In this document: one piece after another, positions 33,417 to 47,299 of the stretch
How the letters are laid out: every line of letters begins with the position of its first letter
Numbering within the stretch: position 1 is the stretch's first letter
Assembly: GCA_030407085.1 (NCBI GenBank)
Contig: CM059587.1
Location: forward strand, 45,048,501-45,112,500
Direction of reading: 5' to 3'
Source: Trichopria drosophilae
Taxonomy: Eukaryota; Arthropoda; Insecta; Hymenoptera; Diapriidae
Length of the DNA stretch: 64,000 nt
Translations under genes and position numbers: made by a program
The notes under the pieces: model-generated
Told to the model about the DNA's origin: nothing
The model's input: the letters and a program-made list of their open reading frames with translations, nothing else
The model's database searches: none

Positions 33417-33659
33417 TAACTGGCTTTATATGCATTCTTTTATCTCTATAATAATAGAAAATTTTAGCCTCATCTAAATGCGTTAAGCATTGCTTCTCCC
33501 ACTCCCCTCTGTCCGTGACGTCACAACAGGCCCTTCCTGAGGTCGCAGCCCGCAATGTGGGAGAAAAAAGAGTGGTGACAGGCAAATATAGAGAGATACA
33601 ATTATACCGGACTCTAATATCTACTATAATATACTCTAATCGATACTATAATAAACTTT

Positions 33660-33720
33660 TCGAGGTCGCTGATTACGAATATGACCTGAGATCTTCAAAA
33701 TTGAAAACGGCGGTACCACG
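33660..33720 (+). repeat. Copy of the GTCGCTGATTACGAAT family
   Basis: CGAGGTCGCTGATTACGAAT is followed by a GACCTGAGATC block, CAAAATTG and AAAACGGCGGTACC, matching the family order. Confidence 0.6.
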
Positions 33721-33724
33721 ATGA

Positions 33725-36700
33725 TCGATCAAAATCCAAAAACTTTCTCCATCCAGATGAAACTTGGTACTTAGAGCTTTTCAGGGATACTGATTACTAA
33801 GCTGCATCAGATTTTCAAATGTAAAAGGATCGTTTGTTGTAGATATATATTCTTTGATTTTAAGATTATCTTACGTGATAAGAGTAGTTTTAATTAATAG
33901 CATGCGGTGAAAAAATTAAATTTCTTCCGAACAGTACCGTACTTAGTCGAATCTAGAGATACGAACATGGACGGATATATTGACTCCATTTTTAAAAAAT
34001 TGTTGTTGCATTTATTTTTATTTGTTTTGTTGGGGTCTTTTTGAATGTTTTATATTTAATATTAGATACGTTCCATACTTCGGAATATCACTTAAAAATT
34101 CAATATAGCAATATCCAAATTTTCATTCGTATTTTTTATTTTTGACACGCCATTTTTATCTCTATATGTCTGCACAGTTTTGTTTGCGTTGTATCTCGTA
34201 AAGGAATTAAAGGAGATATACCACAATAATTATTTGTTTTTTAACGTTCTTTCGGTTAAGGCAAATCTCATAGGTCCTGATTTATTGGAAATGGAAGAAG
34301 ATATGATGGGGAATTAATAATTACACAACGTTGTTAGTAGTGTTTAAAGCCGATGGGTTTACCAGTATCTGCCTCTAGAATTTTACAATTATACAATCTC
34401 ATCTAATTAAAGCAACAGAAAGAAAATTTGTATATAGTTTTATCAGTTTCTGACCAACCATATCAGAAAATATAACTAACGAATCAGATTTAATAAAAAA
34501 TATATTCTAATCGTATCAATGCCTTTAGTTATCACGATATTTCGGAGATAGTACTGAACAAGTAATGTTTATTTTATTTTTAGGGAATTTAACATCCAGC
34601 AGTTATTGATTGTGTTAGAATTGACAGTCAGAAGTAAAAATATATCTATTTCTACACCAACACAGATGTTACGATATATTTTAGCTGAACAAGACAATTT
34701 TGAAAATGTTCATTAGGACGTTCCACTTCGGAGTGAACTTATATGCGACTTATAATTAGGCAAACAGCAATTTTCTTGTGATAAAATAATCTTCTGTCTA
34801 TGCAGCCTTCTGATATCAAATTTGTCCAATAAATAGACCAAATTAAATTGGAAAAAAGGTTCATCGAAGGATTACTTCAAATAGTAAAAAGTAATTTTTC
34901 ATTATAACAAATGTCCAATTCCCAGAAATTAAGGAATTAATACTTTTGCTTTTATGTTACCTATAATATTTACAATTTGTAAATGAACATTTGCCGTCCT
35001 TGACAGGCGGAGCACGTTGGTTTGGGTGGTTTTTAGACTGTATTATAATATAGTTTCTATAAGTTCAAAATGCATTTGATTATAAACCAACAATTTGTAA
35101 GCATGTCTAATAAAAAAGTAAGGATCGGCAATACCAATATTCACACCTTCATTTTGTCTTTGCTATTTATTATCATTGTGAATATTGCGTTTGAAGAACT
35201 AATTGATACACCTTTCTCTTCTATAAATTTTATCGCAATGGGTAATACAACAGACCGACTAATTGTTAGTTCGAAGTTTGATATCACTTCACGAAATTTC
35301 TATCTTCGGCTAGCTATACAGTAGAATATTTAACTCAAAAGGTTGCGTTTCCCGCATCCATTTCTCCATGTTTTTGATTCAGAATTTAATCAGATTTAAT
35401 TATCAAGAGCTTGAAGTATATGAAAGTACTTCTAAATGTACTCAGGCTTATTATTCAGTTGAAACGAAATGTGCATATGCATTCAAATTTTATACAAAAT
35501 ATTGTTAAGAAATCATCAACAGCACTAGGGTCTACGTTATTCGAGAATCGAGATATCAGAATGAAATAATAGAAACATTAGAATGACGATTTTGTTCAGC
35601 ACGAAACCAGGTACAATACAATTTCAATAATATGATAGATATATGGGTAAATCCTCCTAACTTTCGAAAATTAACAAAAAAAATCAACATTAAAAAAAAT
35701 GAGTGCACAGTCACAAGTTTTGGTGGACGCTTTTGGTTAGTATTCAAGATGATTATTTAATATCCATTAATGGTTTAAAGGGGGGGGGGGCGTAATAGTT
35801 ATGATGTCAACATCATACAACAATTTTTTTTATCGCAACCTTATTAATAATGTTATTAAAAAATCGCAACGTTACATAACAAACTTTAATCGTAGAAATG
35901 AATGAAAACTAACAAGAACTGCAGGTAAATTAGTTTAATATACAATAATAAATAATAAACAAACAATAAAGTGTATTTTTTAATCAAACCATAATTATTA
36001 AAACAAACAATATATTTTCTTGTAGTACTTTCGTGAGTTTCCTTTCCATGGTTGTGGCAACTTCTTTAGACACTGATGTACTCTGCAAGGTAGTTGTACT
36101 TCATTTTCCTAGTGGCTGTTTAACAGTCATTTTAATTAGCAATTTTTTCCGAATCATTGACCCAGCGTTCCCGCAGTTAGTAAAAATGAAAATGATTTAA
36201 AATTTTTTAAAATCCATATTTGGCTGTTTTTTATGGTAGAGTGAAGTGGGATGAAAAAGCCACTTTTGAGCTTTTTGCGCTCTAAAATTTATAATTTAAA
36301 ACTTTTTTCAAATTTTAAAGTGGTTCTGAAAGGACGATCCCTAAGCTACAAAATTCCTGTTGAAGATTGTTCGTAGGTTTCACTAGGACAGTGCCATAGG
36401 CGTTCTACGAAAGTCGCAGCCATTTTCACGATTTTTCATATTTCCTTCATTTTTTATAAGTTTGTTAAATTAAAATAAAACGTTTTGATATATCCGATTA
36501 AAAGAAAATATTGGTATATAGATATAGAAAGTAGACAAAAATTATACGGTATTATATATCGATTATAGATATAATATTATTCGATATATTCTTACGCCTC
36601 TCTGAAAGTTGAAGGACTTACCCATATATTCCTCACCCAGTGGCGAATATTCCCCTATAAATGAAGATCTATATGCTGACATAAAATTAAATTGTTGAGT

Positions 36701-39700
36701 TAAGCATATGTGATTTAGTCATATACTCTTTCGCCGCAAAGAAAGAATTCAAGAATCATGAGATCATCAAAAATAGTTCAAATCGCTTCATTGATATCTT
36801 TTTTATATAAACAAAATATCTGTCATTATTGCTTTTCCTTATTCAAGAGGTTACATCAACATTAGAGTTTAGAAAGTAACTTTAAAATAATGCAATGATA
36901 ATATAATTTATTTAACTTTACACATTTGGTTATTTTTGTTGGTATTTTGAGAAATTTGAATTTCAGATTAAAGCACTTTTGGAATACTTTTCATTTGGAA
37001 TGTTGACCTCCGCCCATATAATGCTATGCCGAAAGTTACTCATGTATCAAGTATATCATAACATCATAAATTTTAATGAAAAGCTCTCATCTTCGCCATC
37101 TTTAAAAAGCCATCCTTTTGCACGTAATTTCACAAAAAAAGATTTTTGGTAATAAAAAAATAAAAAAAAATTTAAAAGTATGTGTAAAAATAAAAAAATG
37201 AATATAATTTTTTATTTTCATTATTTTATGATGCTGTAAACTAATAATTTTCTTCGTGTAGGTTAAAAACTAGAATTTCCACGTGCATAATTGACCAGTG
37301 AACGTACGGCATTTCAAATAGATGGCTTGATCACGAACGCTCCTAATGAAATTCTAAAACAAAACATTCCATACTACAAAAACATAGCAACTAACAATAG
37401 ATATTTGTATTACCGGTAGTTATAAAGAAAGTCAGCGACCGAAAAACTGGTAACGATGCAGCATAGATAACACAATAAGGTATAGATGACCCTAAAAGCT
37501 GGCTTGCGTGCCAGAGAGAACTTATTACTTAGCATTTTCGCACCATTCTTACTCAAGTCCTCCAAGGGATCATATATTAAAATAATATTTGATGTTATGC
37601 TCCAAATCGATAAACGGACAATTAATCTTCTAACGTGTGATGTTATGAATTCTGCGTTAGGATGTTTACTATAGAAATAATCTGAAATCCACATTGTCTC
37701 TGGATAGTTATTAGCAGTGTAGACATTTTTTGCAACATAAAACTTCGCGTGTCCTTTGGCCACCGGTGATGGATAATTATTTAATTTACCGAATGCTAAC
37801 TAAGAGTTTACAAGTCAAAATACGTCAATAACTTAGTAATTTTAAATGAAACATGTCAAGTACGTAGATCTTCTTTTAGACGGTGAAAAATGTAAGCAAA
37901 GATTGCATTCGTGAATTTGTTTTTCTTAGAATGCCACGTGGCGCTCATACCCATAAGCGATGTTGGGCACAAAATCGTCTAATATAATTTTTACGTGACT
38001 TTATTCATGGATTGATGCGCTACTCAGTGCTCTTCTAAAGAACTGATATTTGAAGATTCTGTTATTTTCACTATTGATACATTTTCCATATAAGATTTTA
38101 GTTTATTAAAAACGACCTCTTTTTCATATAAAAATTCTAGAGCTGTAACGTAAAACATCAATACCATCAATGTTTTATTCTTTTAGAAGAAATTTTAAAA
38201 ATACACAAAGTATCAACTAAGTGCAACCCATTAAATTCTTTATTATGTTGTTTATCAATATAATCACACTGTATTAATAGAAAATAAATTATTTCTTCAT
38301 TGGAAGCAAATATAAGGACAATGTTTTTATGTAATCCAAAAATTCTCGATTTCCAGTTCACTCTTCAATATTATTTGAAGTCACAAATTGGTATCACTTT
38401 TACCATGCAATCAAATTTGAGAATTTTGAAAGTAGATCACTTCTTGTAACAAATTCAATGATGTGTAATCATAGAGAAGTTATAACGGGGCGTGACTAGA
38501 ATGTGTCTGGCGAAATTATGAATCAAAGAGGCCAGAGTTTCCCTAACGATGATAATATATATGCACTTTCTTCCACCTTTCTTACTCCTCTTTTATTTTT
38601 CAAACATTACAAAGAAAAATAACACATTAAATATATGTATATACATAAACTGTATATACTGTCAGTAATTCCCTTTAATTGCCATAAGTAGTAGGTAGGA
38701 TATACATAAGAATCTGCATTTCTCTGCTTGCATCTGGCAACATTTTATTTTGCACATCATTAAGAAAGTTAGAAGTATCAAGAAAAATGGGTATAATTAA
38801 TAAATAGGATAAGTGCTAATTACGTTATGTTCCTAATTAGTCAAAATAACAAAAGTTGCATTTAATGGATGGACGTAGAATATGAGCTTTAAATATTTCA
38901 AACTCTATACTCCAGACATGTACTTCATTCATTTTACATTTCTTGATGTCGGTTTAGTGGACCGTTAAAAAAGAAATGTCATGTATATGTCAAATTTACA
39001 TTTAAAAAGAAGGGAAAACAGTGCATTCAAAATTAAACATTCGACTTTTAAATTAATTAAGCAACTTTATTATTCTGTTCCAATTGTGATTACGTCTATA
39101 TTTCACTGCTAGATGTTTTCCTACATTCACCCCAATAGGTCATCTAATATTACTCAAAGCATTTCAATTGCTAATTACTCTAATCTCCATATAGATTGCT
39201 CGAGTACAGGTTAAGAGGTCGATAATCTTCACAAGATATTTATAGTCCATCCTGTATAGTTTGATTGCAAAAATATCACTGTTTTTTAAGGCATGCGGTA
39301 GTTTTCCTCGAAACATGGTTCTTACGTGAATTAAAAATTACGTCATGCCTACCTAAGATTCTTCTCAGCTATTGTTTCAAATTATGATCATTCACTGGTT
39401 ATTTTCAAGAATTCTAGTGAATCACTTTGAAATGAACGGTGCCATATGAGCTTCCAAATTACTTGCGGCGTTCATCAGAGTTCTAACATCAATCAAACTT
39501 ATTCCTTACAAAAATTCGTCTTGTATGTATTCTGTTTTATACGTTGCGTATTATCAATTATTTGCAATTTCACCCTATACTATCTTTCGTTATAAAAAAT
39601 AAGCAGACCTTAACACATGATTCCACTTTTTTGTATAGAATTATTTTTGATATATTAAGAATCGAGCAAATTTGTTTACATATAAATGTTTTTGAGGGAA

Positions 39701-40575
39701 TTCATGTTTGATAGTATCAAACTCCAGCAATTATCTGTAAGAGAAAACCATGGAGAAAACCAATCAGCGCATGAATGGTTGTTTTGTAAATTGCATATTT
39801 TGTTTATATACGCATGCTCGTTTATAAACTTCCGCTATCAGCAATTAAGTAAGAACGCAAAGGTAATAACAAAAATATACAGTTTACATATAACAGCACA
39901 CGCGCTGCTCGCTTTATCCCAAAAAACACTCGATTGCCAGAATGTAAGGTAGAATTTAAGGTTAATATAGCGTATCCCAACAAACCAAAAAGTATACGAA
40001 AAATCGGTGTACGATTTAGTACGAAATAAGTCTGTTTCTTTCCTCTCTTTCAGTTACGAATGCGAGTGTATACGATATTATACGCGACACATAAACGCAC
40101 ATAACTTCAAAGAAACGATTACTTTGGATTATCGAATGATTTGAACTCAAAACTCTAAAACACAACATTTCTTGGAGAATTATAAAATACAGAAAACGAT
40201 ATAATTAATTCTTCGATTAAATTGACAGAATTTAAAACCATTCTAAGCCGCAACCAATTAATTTATGAAATGCGTTAAATACGGTATCCTATAAGATCGA
40301 ATGAATTCAATTCTGGAATTACAGATCGTATAATATAATATGAATTCGAATAAGAATGGATCATCAATACGCCACTAGAAAGAAACAGAATGCAAAATGT
40401 CGATTTCGTATACTTTCTGGTTTATATGGGATATTTAGCACAAACGTACCAAATTCTTCAGCCATTAACAACAATACAGATATGAACGTCGGCGACACGA
40501 TTATAAGTATAATTACGATACCTATCTATAATTTTGTGACAGTGACAGGCGTCTTTGTTTGGGACGCTTTTGGCC
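33725..40575. other. Long gene-free AT-rich stretch
   Basis: About 6.8 kb without a supported exon or element. Open frames at 35070-35324, 37410-37763 and 39686-39952 are not distinguishable from chance. A G11 run lies at 35780-35790. Confidence 0.55.
35780..35790 (+). repeat. G11 homopolymer
   Basis: Run of 11 G in AT-rich sequence. Confidence 0.9.
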
Positions 40576-40580
40576 TCGCT

Positions 40581-41867
40581 TTAACCCATTAAGTCCCAAA
40601 ACGGCAAAATTTGTATGTTACGTTTGAGCTCAGAAAATTTTGTGAACAAGTAAGAAAATCTTTTGGAAAATATCCAACTACTATTTTCTGGTACGCTCTA
40701 CTCGATAGAATTAGGTTTAAAAATGTAAAAACCTTGATTTTCAATTGTTGATTAACAATTTAAACAACAAAATATGATTTTTTTATGACATGTTATTATT
40801 TAATCAAAAATTTGAGTGGGAAGGAATTTTTTTTTACTGTCGCAAATATGCACAAAATTACACGAAACATCTAAACTTTTCGACCAGCGTTGGTTTTTTA
40901 TCGTTCAATTTTTTTTTAACAAAATGGCGGCCCAAAAACAAAAGCTAAAAATCAAACTTTCATTTTACTACTTGCTTTGACGTTTTTTTCATTGGATTTG
41001 TGTAAATTATTCAATTAGTTCAGTAAAAATATACTTAAATATAATGTTATTTCTAAAAATAACTATAAAAAATATATGAAAACTAATGTTTTTATGGTTT
41101 TAAAAAAATAAAAAAAAAGAAGACACTTGAATTCATCGACCTCCGCGCGGGCAACGTCGGGCAACGTTGTTCAAGAAAGAAAATAAGGGCTAAGAGATGA
41201 AAATTGAAACATGATTAGATTTACTTGATTCACTAAGATTTGTTCTAAAAATATCAAAATGCAAACTAATATTTCAAAAATCAACGCTATTCAGATTATA
41301 GTTCCTGTTGAAATAATGACGAGAAACCGTACAAAACGACTTGTTAAAAGCTTAACAACATTATTTTTCATATTTTACCCTTTTTATAATCATTTTTAAA
41401 AAATATATTATATTTAAGTACAGTTTTACTGAAATAATTGAATAATTTACACGATTCCATTGAAAAAACATCAAAAACAGTAGTGAAATTAAAGTTGGAT
41501 GTTTTAGCTGTCCTTTTTTGGCCGCCATTTTGTTAGAAAAAATCGTACGATAAAAAACCATAGCTGGTTGAAAAGTTTAGATGTTTTGTGCAATTTTGTG
41601 AATATTTGCAACAGTACTAAAATTTCCTTTCCGCTGAAATTTTTGATTAAATAAAAAATTTTCATAAAAAAATCATATTTTTTTTTAAATTGTTAATCAA
41701 CAATTGAAAATCAAAGTTTTGAAAATTTTGAACCATTCTATCGTGTAGAGCGTACCCGAAAATAGTAGGGTTGGATATGTTCCAATAGATTTTCTTACTT
41801 TTTCACAAAGATTTCTGAGCTCAAACGTAAGATACAAATTTTGCCATTTTGGGACTTAATGGGTTAA
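40581..41867. mobile_element. TTAA-flanked foldback element with arms of about 510 bp (piggyBac-like)
   Basis: The edges are TTAACCCATTAAGTCCCAAA and its inverse. The left arm (40585 to about 41100) and right arm (about 41350 to 41863) match through most of their length, with shared blocks such as CGTTTGAGCTCAGAAA, TCAATTGTTGATTAACAATT, ATCTAAACTTTTC and AACAAAATGGCGGCC. The loop of about 250 bp contains a CpG-rich spot (CGCGCGGGCAACGTCGGGC). TTAA flanks indicate piggyBac-type mobilisation. No transposase is encoded. Confidence 0.85.
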
Positions 41868-41869
41868 GG

Positions 41870-44800
41870 TGGTTTTGCATGGATAATAACCTAAACGGTT
41901 TATTAATATTTAGGTCAAAACAACTGACAAATATGTTTTGATTTTGTATTCATACTGTATGCACTAAACATAAGTTATAAGTAAAAAGTAGTGGAAAAAA
42001 TTTAATCCATATGTCGGTCGTACCACGAAAACAAGTTGCGCGCGCAACGTATGATTGGTGCCGTAAACATACAAAAGTTTAGCATAATGATTTAACATTA
42101 CATACACCTTGTAACCACGTTTTATATATTTACTAATGTTATGGAAAGTTTGGTAACTATATTTGTACAGTCACATATTTATGCCAAACAGTCAATCATT
42201 TCTTCTTACAAACAGTTGTAAAACACAGGGACCCTAGTATAAAATGAATCCAGTTTTTGGCTAGTTTCTATCCGGTTTAAAATGTTCTCATTTTAAAGGT
42301 CTAGGGAAACTGGACAAGGGACCGCAAACTATATTAGAATTTTGTTGTTCAGGAGTAACCGTATTCAAAACTTCGACCAACCATATTATTTACGTTCAAG
42401 CAATAAAAGCGTCTACTTATCAAACGTGTATTGGCGCTTTTATATAACATAAATAATTATAAAAGAAGATTAAAAAAGTATTGTTTTAATTAAAGGTTCG
42501 ATTTTTCGTACAGAATTTAAGGGTATAAATATGAATGACCAATCGTCTTGCATCATGTATTAAAAGTGTGATATTAAATTTCGCTTGCAAAATATTGATC
42601 TGATGAACGACGATTAAGGAACGACTTAACGGCCAACTCGTAATGCTAATACGGACTTTATCAGTAAAATGCTATCTGTTAATAAAATCCACATAATAAT
42701 GCTTTAATTTAAATGAGAAAATTGTATTTGTGAAATTTTTTTAATAACTTCGTCCGACTTCTTTCCTAAATAATTAGAAGGAATAAAGTCTCTAGTTAAA
42801 GCACTTTATCTTGATGTGAAAAGTCGATTCGCAGGAAGTTTGAAATTTAACATTATTTTTTAATTAAATCAACGATTTTCTTTTTATTTAATTTTCTACA
42901 TTTGCAAAGGAAATATTTTAAGATTCTGCAATTTCCCGTTGACGAAATGATAATTTGTTTTATGTATAATAAAATGGCAGACATGAAACATGAATTTTCT
43001 GAATAGATAAAAAGTGTAAACTCATTTTAAATATGAATATTTTTTGTGAGAATGTCTACAAATTAAAAAAAAAAACTTTTTTAACTGTCGCGCTTATTTA
43101 CAATTGGACAAAAGGTTACGTTATATCGTAGAAGTTGCTGTTTTAGTTTTATCCATAACTTTGAGATTGAAGAAAAAGGTATTTTATGCGTCTCGGGTGT
43201 TGAAAGTAGGGGCTTTTGATTTGCAAGTACAATATCCTTACACCGGGTGGAAGACGAGTGACAGGAAAATATATACGATTACTTCTAGCAAGCCCCTTCA
43301 CTCGTGACACATAAGATATTTTATGTATAAGTTGTAGACAAATTAAGTTTGTCATTCCTGACAATGGATAAAACATGATGCTATTTAACCCAGGGAACAA
43401 ATCAATATATTTTACTGTCACGTAATCACAATGACTGAATTCCGTGTGGTACCATTGGCTTTATTATTAAAACAATACTTCATAAATAATGAAATGATTG
43501 CCCTTGTAAAAATGAATATCAAAGTAACTAAGAAAAATAATTTCATTAATTATTAAAGAACATGAATATAAAAAAAAATTATATATCTACGACATGAAAG
43601 GAAGCGTTATTGCTATTATTAAGATTGTATTTTTACAGAGAGGTTAACCCAAAAATAATCCTTCAAAGTCCGACAAATTTTCCTTCATTGAAACAAATGT
43701 TGCTTTAAATTTACTACTTTGCATAGTTCAATAAATCATCCGTATCCCACTAGTTTTAAGGTGACTCTTTCCAATAGCGTTGAGTAATTTTTCAAAACAT
43801 TAAGGTAAACAAAAATAAATATTTTTGAGCTACGTTTTTTTAAAAGCAATTTTCAATGATACCGGTTTTTAATCACCTTCTAACTTATCGGAAACGTGTT
43901 CCCGATACTTCAAAAGTATGATTTCACATATTTTTATATTTGTCCATGTGGATTTTAAAATTGCGTCTAATAAATTGAGAAGTTGCCTACATTTTAGATA
44001 TGTAGAGCAATACTCAATGAAAATCCCAGCCAGCAAAATAAAAAAGAGTTTAGAATGATTTCAGGATGTGCTGTAAAAGAAGTCAGCTGACCCACTTTCT
44101 GAGGGTTTTCTGAATATGATGTCATTATGAACTCATGTTTAGATGACACGACGGTTGAGTTCAGTCAGAAGGCTCAAATTAGCTCAGTTGGTTTAAATTG
44201 ATCAAATATACACTTTTTACAATCCTGTGCATATTTTTTTATGTCAAATCACTTCCATATTTCCCTCGGATCATTGGGTAAGACACCAAAACTGATTACC
44301 TGTCAATTTTTATATTTCTAAAGTCTATTAAATGAAAAATTAGAAAAAACTTTTTTTTTCATTCTTCCGGTGGTACCCAAAACATCAATAATATGTCAAC
44401 GTAATATATTTGCCTGTAACAATCGATTCATGATGCTGCAATACATAAAAACATCGACGATTTATCTATTTTACGGCTCTAAGTTACCGTAAACATGAAC
44501 CGCTATTTATTAGCACTAGAATATGTCAGATAATTTGCCTAAATATCTCTCCACTAAAAGATCTAAAGTGTCAAGTGTAGCTATATATATCGCTCATTTC
44601 GCTCGAAACTGTATTTAATATATATCGATAATACATTCAGCGAAACTTGTGTTGCTGACCTGTGTAATTTTTTTCGTCGCGCACTTGTGATCTTTTTTTT
44701 TCTAGTGGCGTGTGCAACACTTCACCTTGCTACTTTGTAAACTCGGAAAACAAAAAGCCCTGCGGGTGGCAAAAGCGCTTTATGAATAAAAAAAATAATT

Positions 44801-45030
44801 TCACATTTTACTCTTTTGTGATTGATTTCTTAATTGGGGTTTGTGTCTCATTCTGTACACTTGTTCATAATAATCATATTTATTATAAATAGGGGGTGGT
44901 GGCTTTTAGAACTACATGTTAATATTTACAATATTTCTAATTCTTCTAATTAAATTTCCTTCAATGGCAGTATTTGTCTGCTCTAGTTGAAGATAATTAC
45001 AAATTATCGAAAAAATGAGGACCGTTAAAG
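41870..45030. other. Mostly gene-free AT-rich stretch
   Basis: It holds the second copy of the ATAAAATGAATC repeat (42228-42325) and a 14-bp perfect palindrome GTTGCGCGCGCAAC (42035-42048). No coding or RNA gene was supported. Confidence 0.55.
42228..42325 (+). repeat. Copy B of the ATAAAATGAATCYAGTTT repeat
   Basis: GGACCCTAGTATAAAATGAA, a CCAGTTTTTGG block, then TTTTAAAGGTCTAGGGAAAC and TGGACAAGG, parallel to 7052-7130. Confidence 0.5.
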
Positions 45031-45034
45031 TGGA

Positions 45035-45112
45035 AAGATTCGATGCGCCGAAATTGAAGCCGGGACCTTTCGATTGCCGGTCGAATGCTCTACCAGCGCG
45101 CCCTCGCCAAAT
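45035..45112 (-). other. tRNA-like relic (possible SINE head)
   Basis: On the minus strand GCGCTGGTAGAGC looks like a D-arm/A-box. A perfect five-pair anticodon stem TTCGA/TCGAA encloses CCGGCAA (anticodon position GGC, but C rather than U at position 33). A damaged T-arm follows (CCCGGCTTCAATTTCGG). The acceptor stem does not close, so a functional tRNA is unlikely. No poly(A) tail or target duplication was found. Confidence 0.5.
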
Positions 45113-46609
45113 TTAGACTTTTAAAAAACCATGACCATAAAACAAGTTTTCATATACCGTAAGGAAAGATTTAGAAAATTGATCGCTACCTTAGTGTTAT
45201 TTTTTCAATTCTTCTCAGTTTTCACAGCTCTTATTCCCCAAATTGTCTCAAGTCATAGGATTAATGCATTATAATCAATAATGATTACGTATCGAAATAT
45301 AATCATCTCACAAATAATTCTAATTCTTATAGAAATATATATAGCCTAAACCATTAGTATATAATACAACCATGACGGGGATTTTACTCAACCGGAGACT
45401 GCAAGCTTAATTCTTCGCACGAGTCACGGACTATGAAATCTTTCGAGTGTGGTCTTCACAAACTAAACACTGATAAAAAAATCATTACCACCATAGTAAC
45501 AATAGAAGTTTATCCAACATCTTTGCAATAACTGTGAACTGTACAGATGAGAAGATTCTGACTTTAGAATCTAAACGTTCGAGGAAATAATTAAAAATGA
45601 GTTTTCATATTTTATTACCATTCATCATAAGTCGTTACATTTATATAAACTCTAACTTACATAGTAAATACGAACGTTATGAACCATATTGAGATTTAAG
45701 ACGTTAAATTTAAATAATGTTCCCCACATCCTTTACATGAATTTTAATTTATAATATGCTGTTTAGTATTATAATTGAAAGTTTTCTTGTCGTCATTATT
45801 AAAAGGGCATTTTAATGTCAGCGACTTTTTGAATTTCCCTGGAAGTAACTTTAAACGACGCAACACTGCCATTTACTGTGTTTGGCAGCCGTTCAAAGCC
45901 GACAACCTCGCGAATTTTAACATAAAAAGAACCGTAAATTTAAATTGTCAAGAGATTTACTGGTTTCCATTGTGTTCGCAAAAGGATAAGTGATGAAAAA
46001 CATTTTAAGTCCGTCAAAAGAAGTTGTCGCGCTACAATACGTAGATAAAATCCTTATAATGCTATATTTAAGGATTAGAGAATGAAAGTGCTTGAGCAGC
46101 TGAGGATGTAAAATTGCAACTGAGTAAGTGCCTCAGATTTTACATCAGTATAGACATAAAATAAACATTCTGTAGAATGGATTGCACAATTGCTCACACT
46201 CAACTATAAGGAAAAACCCGTAAACATTTCAAAGATAAACATTCGACACTTGGGACTGCAGGTGAAAGAAAGCAAGAGAACACTGATCTATCACTGGTGT
46301 GCAATCGATTGGTACAACGATTGTGTATGGAGTTTTTTCTGCGCAAAGTAATAAAGTCACAATTACTAGCGCAAATTGATTGTTAACAATTTCAAATTTG
46401 TCACAGATACGGTAATCTGGCCAAACCTCCAAGTGCTGAATTCGAGGTCGTGAATATCAGATAAAAATACATAAGTGTACGAAAGGATTTCAAACTTAAA
46501 ATCAAAATTTAATCCTGACATTCATAAAAAAAAACATGATGACTAATTTTCCTTGCTATAGGTAATGTGAATTATATCCCAGGTGTTGCATGACAAGAAC
46601 GCGTACTTG

Positions 46610-47295
46610 TGGTCTAATGTTTAGACACTTTCATAACTTGCGTGATGTACAAAAAGCACACATATGTCACGAATGGGAAGATTTGACCATGTTCTTCACC
46701 TTCCAAGGTAACTTCCTCTTCATCTGCCTTGATGTGCTGGCACGTTAACTACATAGTCATCTCCATATATCGCAGAACTCTCATGTATAATCTTTGAAGC
46801 TTGCCTGTTTCCAAATTACGTGCTCATAGTAGTGCAGCTGCCCGATATAAGCAGCATCCTTAGTACCATAGCAAACTCGACAAATTCCAGGATTTATCCC
46901 TAACCCTTTGTCCAGTTCGGTAACGTCCAACGTTGACAGAATAATCCATACACAAGGCTCTCTTTGGTCATATACGCGATTCGCCATTGCCTCCGGGAGG
47001 TTGTAAATCATGAGTTTGTACCGATGGCCAACTTCCGGATTGTCGCTTTATCGGGAACTTTTCCCGTTAACACCATGAGAATGTGATTCTAATTCTCTCG
47101 TATTTCAGCCACCTGTATTCCTATTTCGTATTCGTAACACATTCCGGAAATACGGTTTAAAGAGCACTTTTTGCGACGCCAGATTCCGATCAACTTTGGT
47201 TTCTACTTTCTCCATCGTATCCAAGATAGCAGTTCTAATAAAACTACCCGGAGTCTTTTCCCACATTTTGATTATCTGAAGGTACTTTCTCATTT
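46610..47295 (-). pseudogene. Broken coding remnant, possible mobile or viral origin
   Basis: On the minus strand a frame starting at 47293 runs 62 codons to a stop. Another frame at about 47040-46781 carries RYKLMIYNLPEAMANRVYD and a GICRVCY cysteine pair. A third frame near 46720-46650 has ADEEEVTLEGEEHG. The three pieces are collinear, protein-like and separated by stops and shifts, as expected for one decayed open reading frame of 220 codons or more. I do not recognise the family; a retroelement gag-like gene, an endogenous viral fragment or a decayed host gene are all possible. It cannot make a protein as it stands. Confidence 0.35.
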
Positions 47296-47299
47296 TTGT

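Larger units (their letters stand above)
32917..33486. repeat. Large palindrome with arms of about 222 bp
   Basis: 32917-33140 and 33265-33486 are near-exact inverses over their whole length, separated by a 124-bp AT-rich spacer. Each arm contains one MITE copy plus about 65 bp of matching outer flank (TAACGCATTTAGAT and the AAAATTTTCTATTATTATAG block). The inverted identity therefore extends beyond the MITE and implies duplication of a larger unit. Open frames inside are incidental. Confidence 0.85.

Noticed and set aside
37410..37763. 117-codon minus-strand open frame with hydrophobic segments
   Set aside because: Length is near the upper range expected by chance in 64 kb. It begins with GTG after a stop and no family was recognised.
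43149..43421. 90-codon minus-strand frame
   Set aside because: No motif; overlapping plus frame also open; consistent with chance.
44180..44200. A-box-like TTAGCTCAGTTGGTTTA
   Set aside because: No B-box or anticodon stem follows; a chance match.
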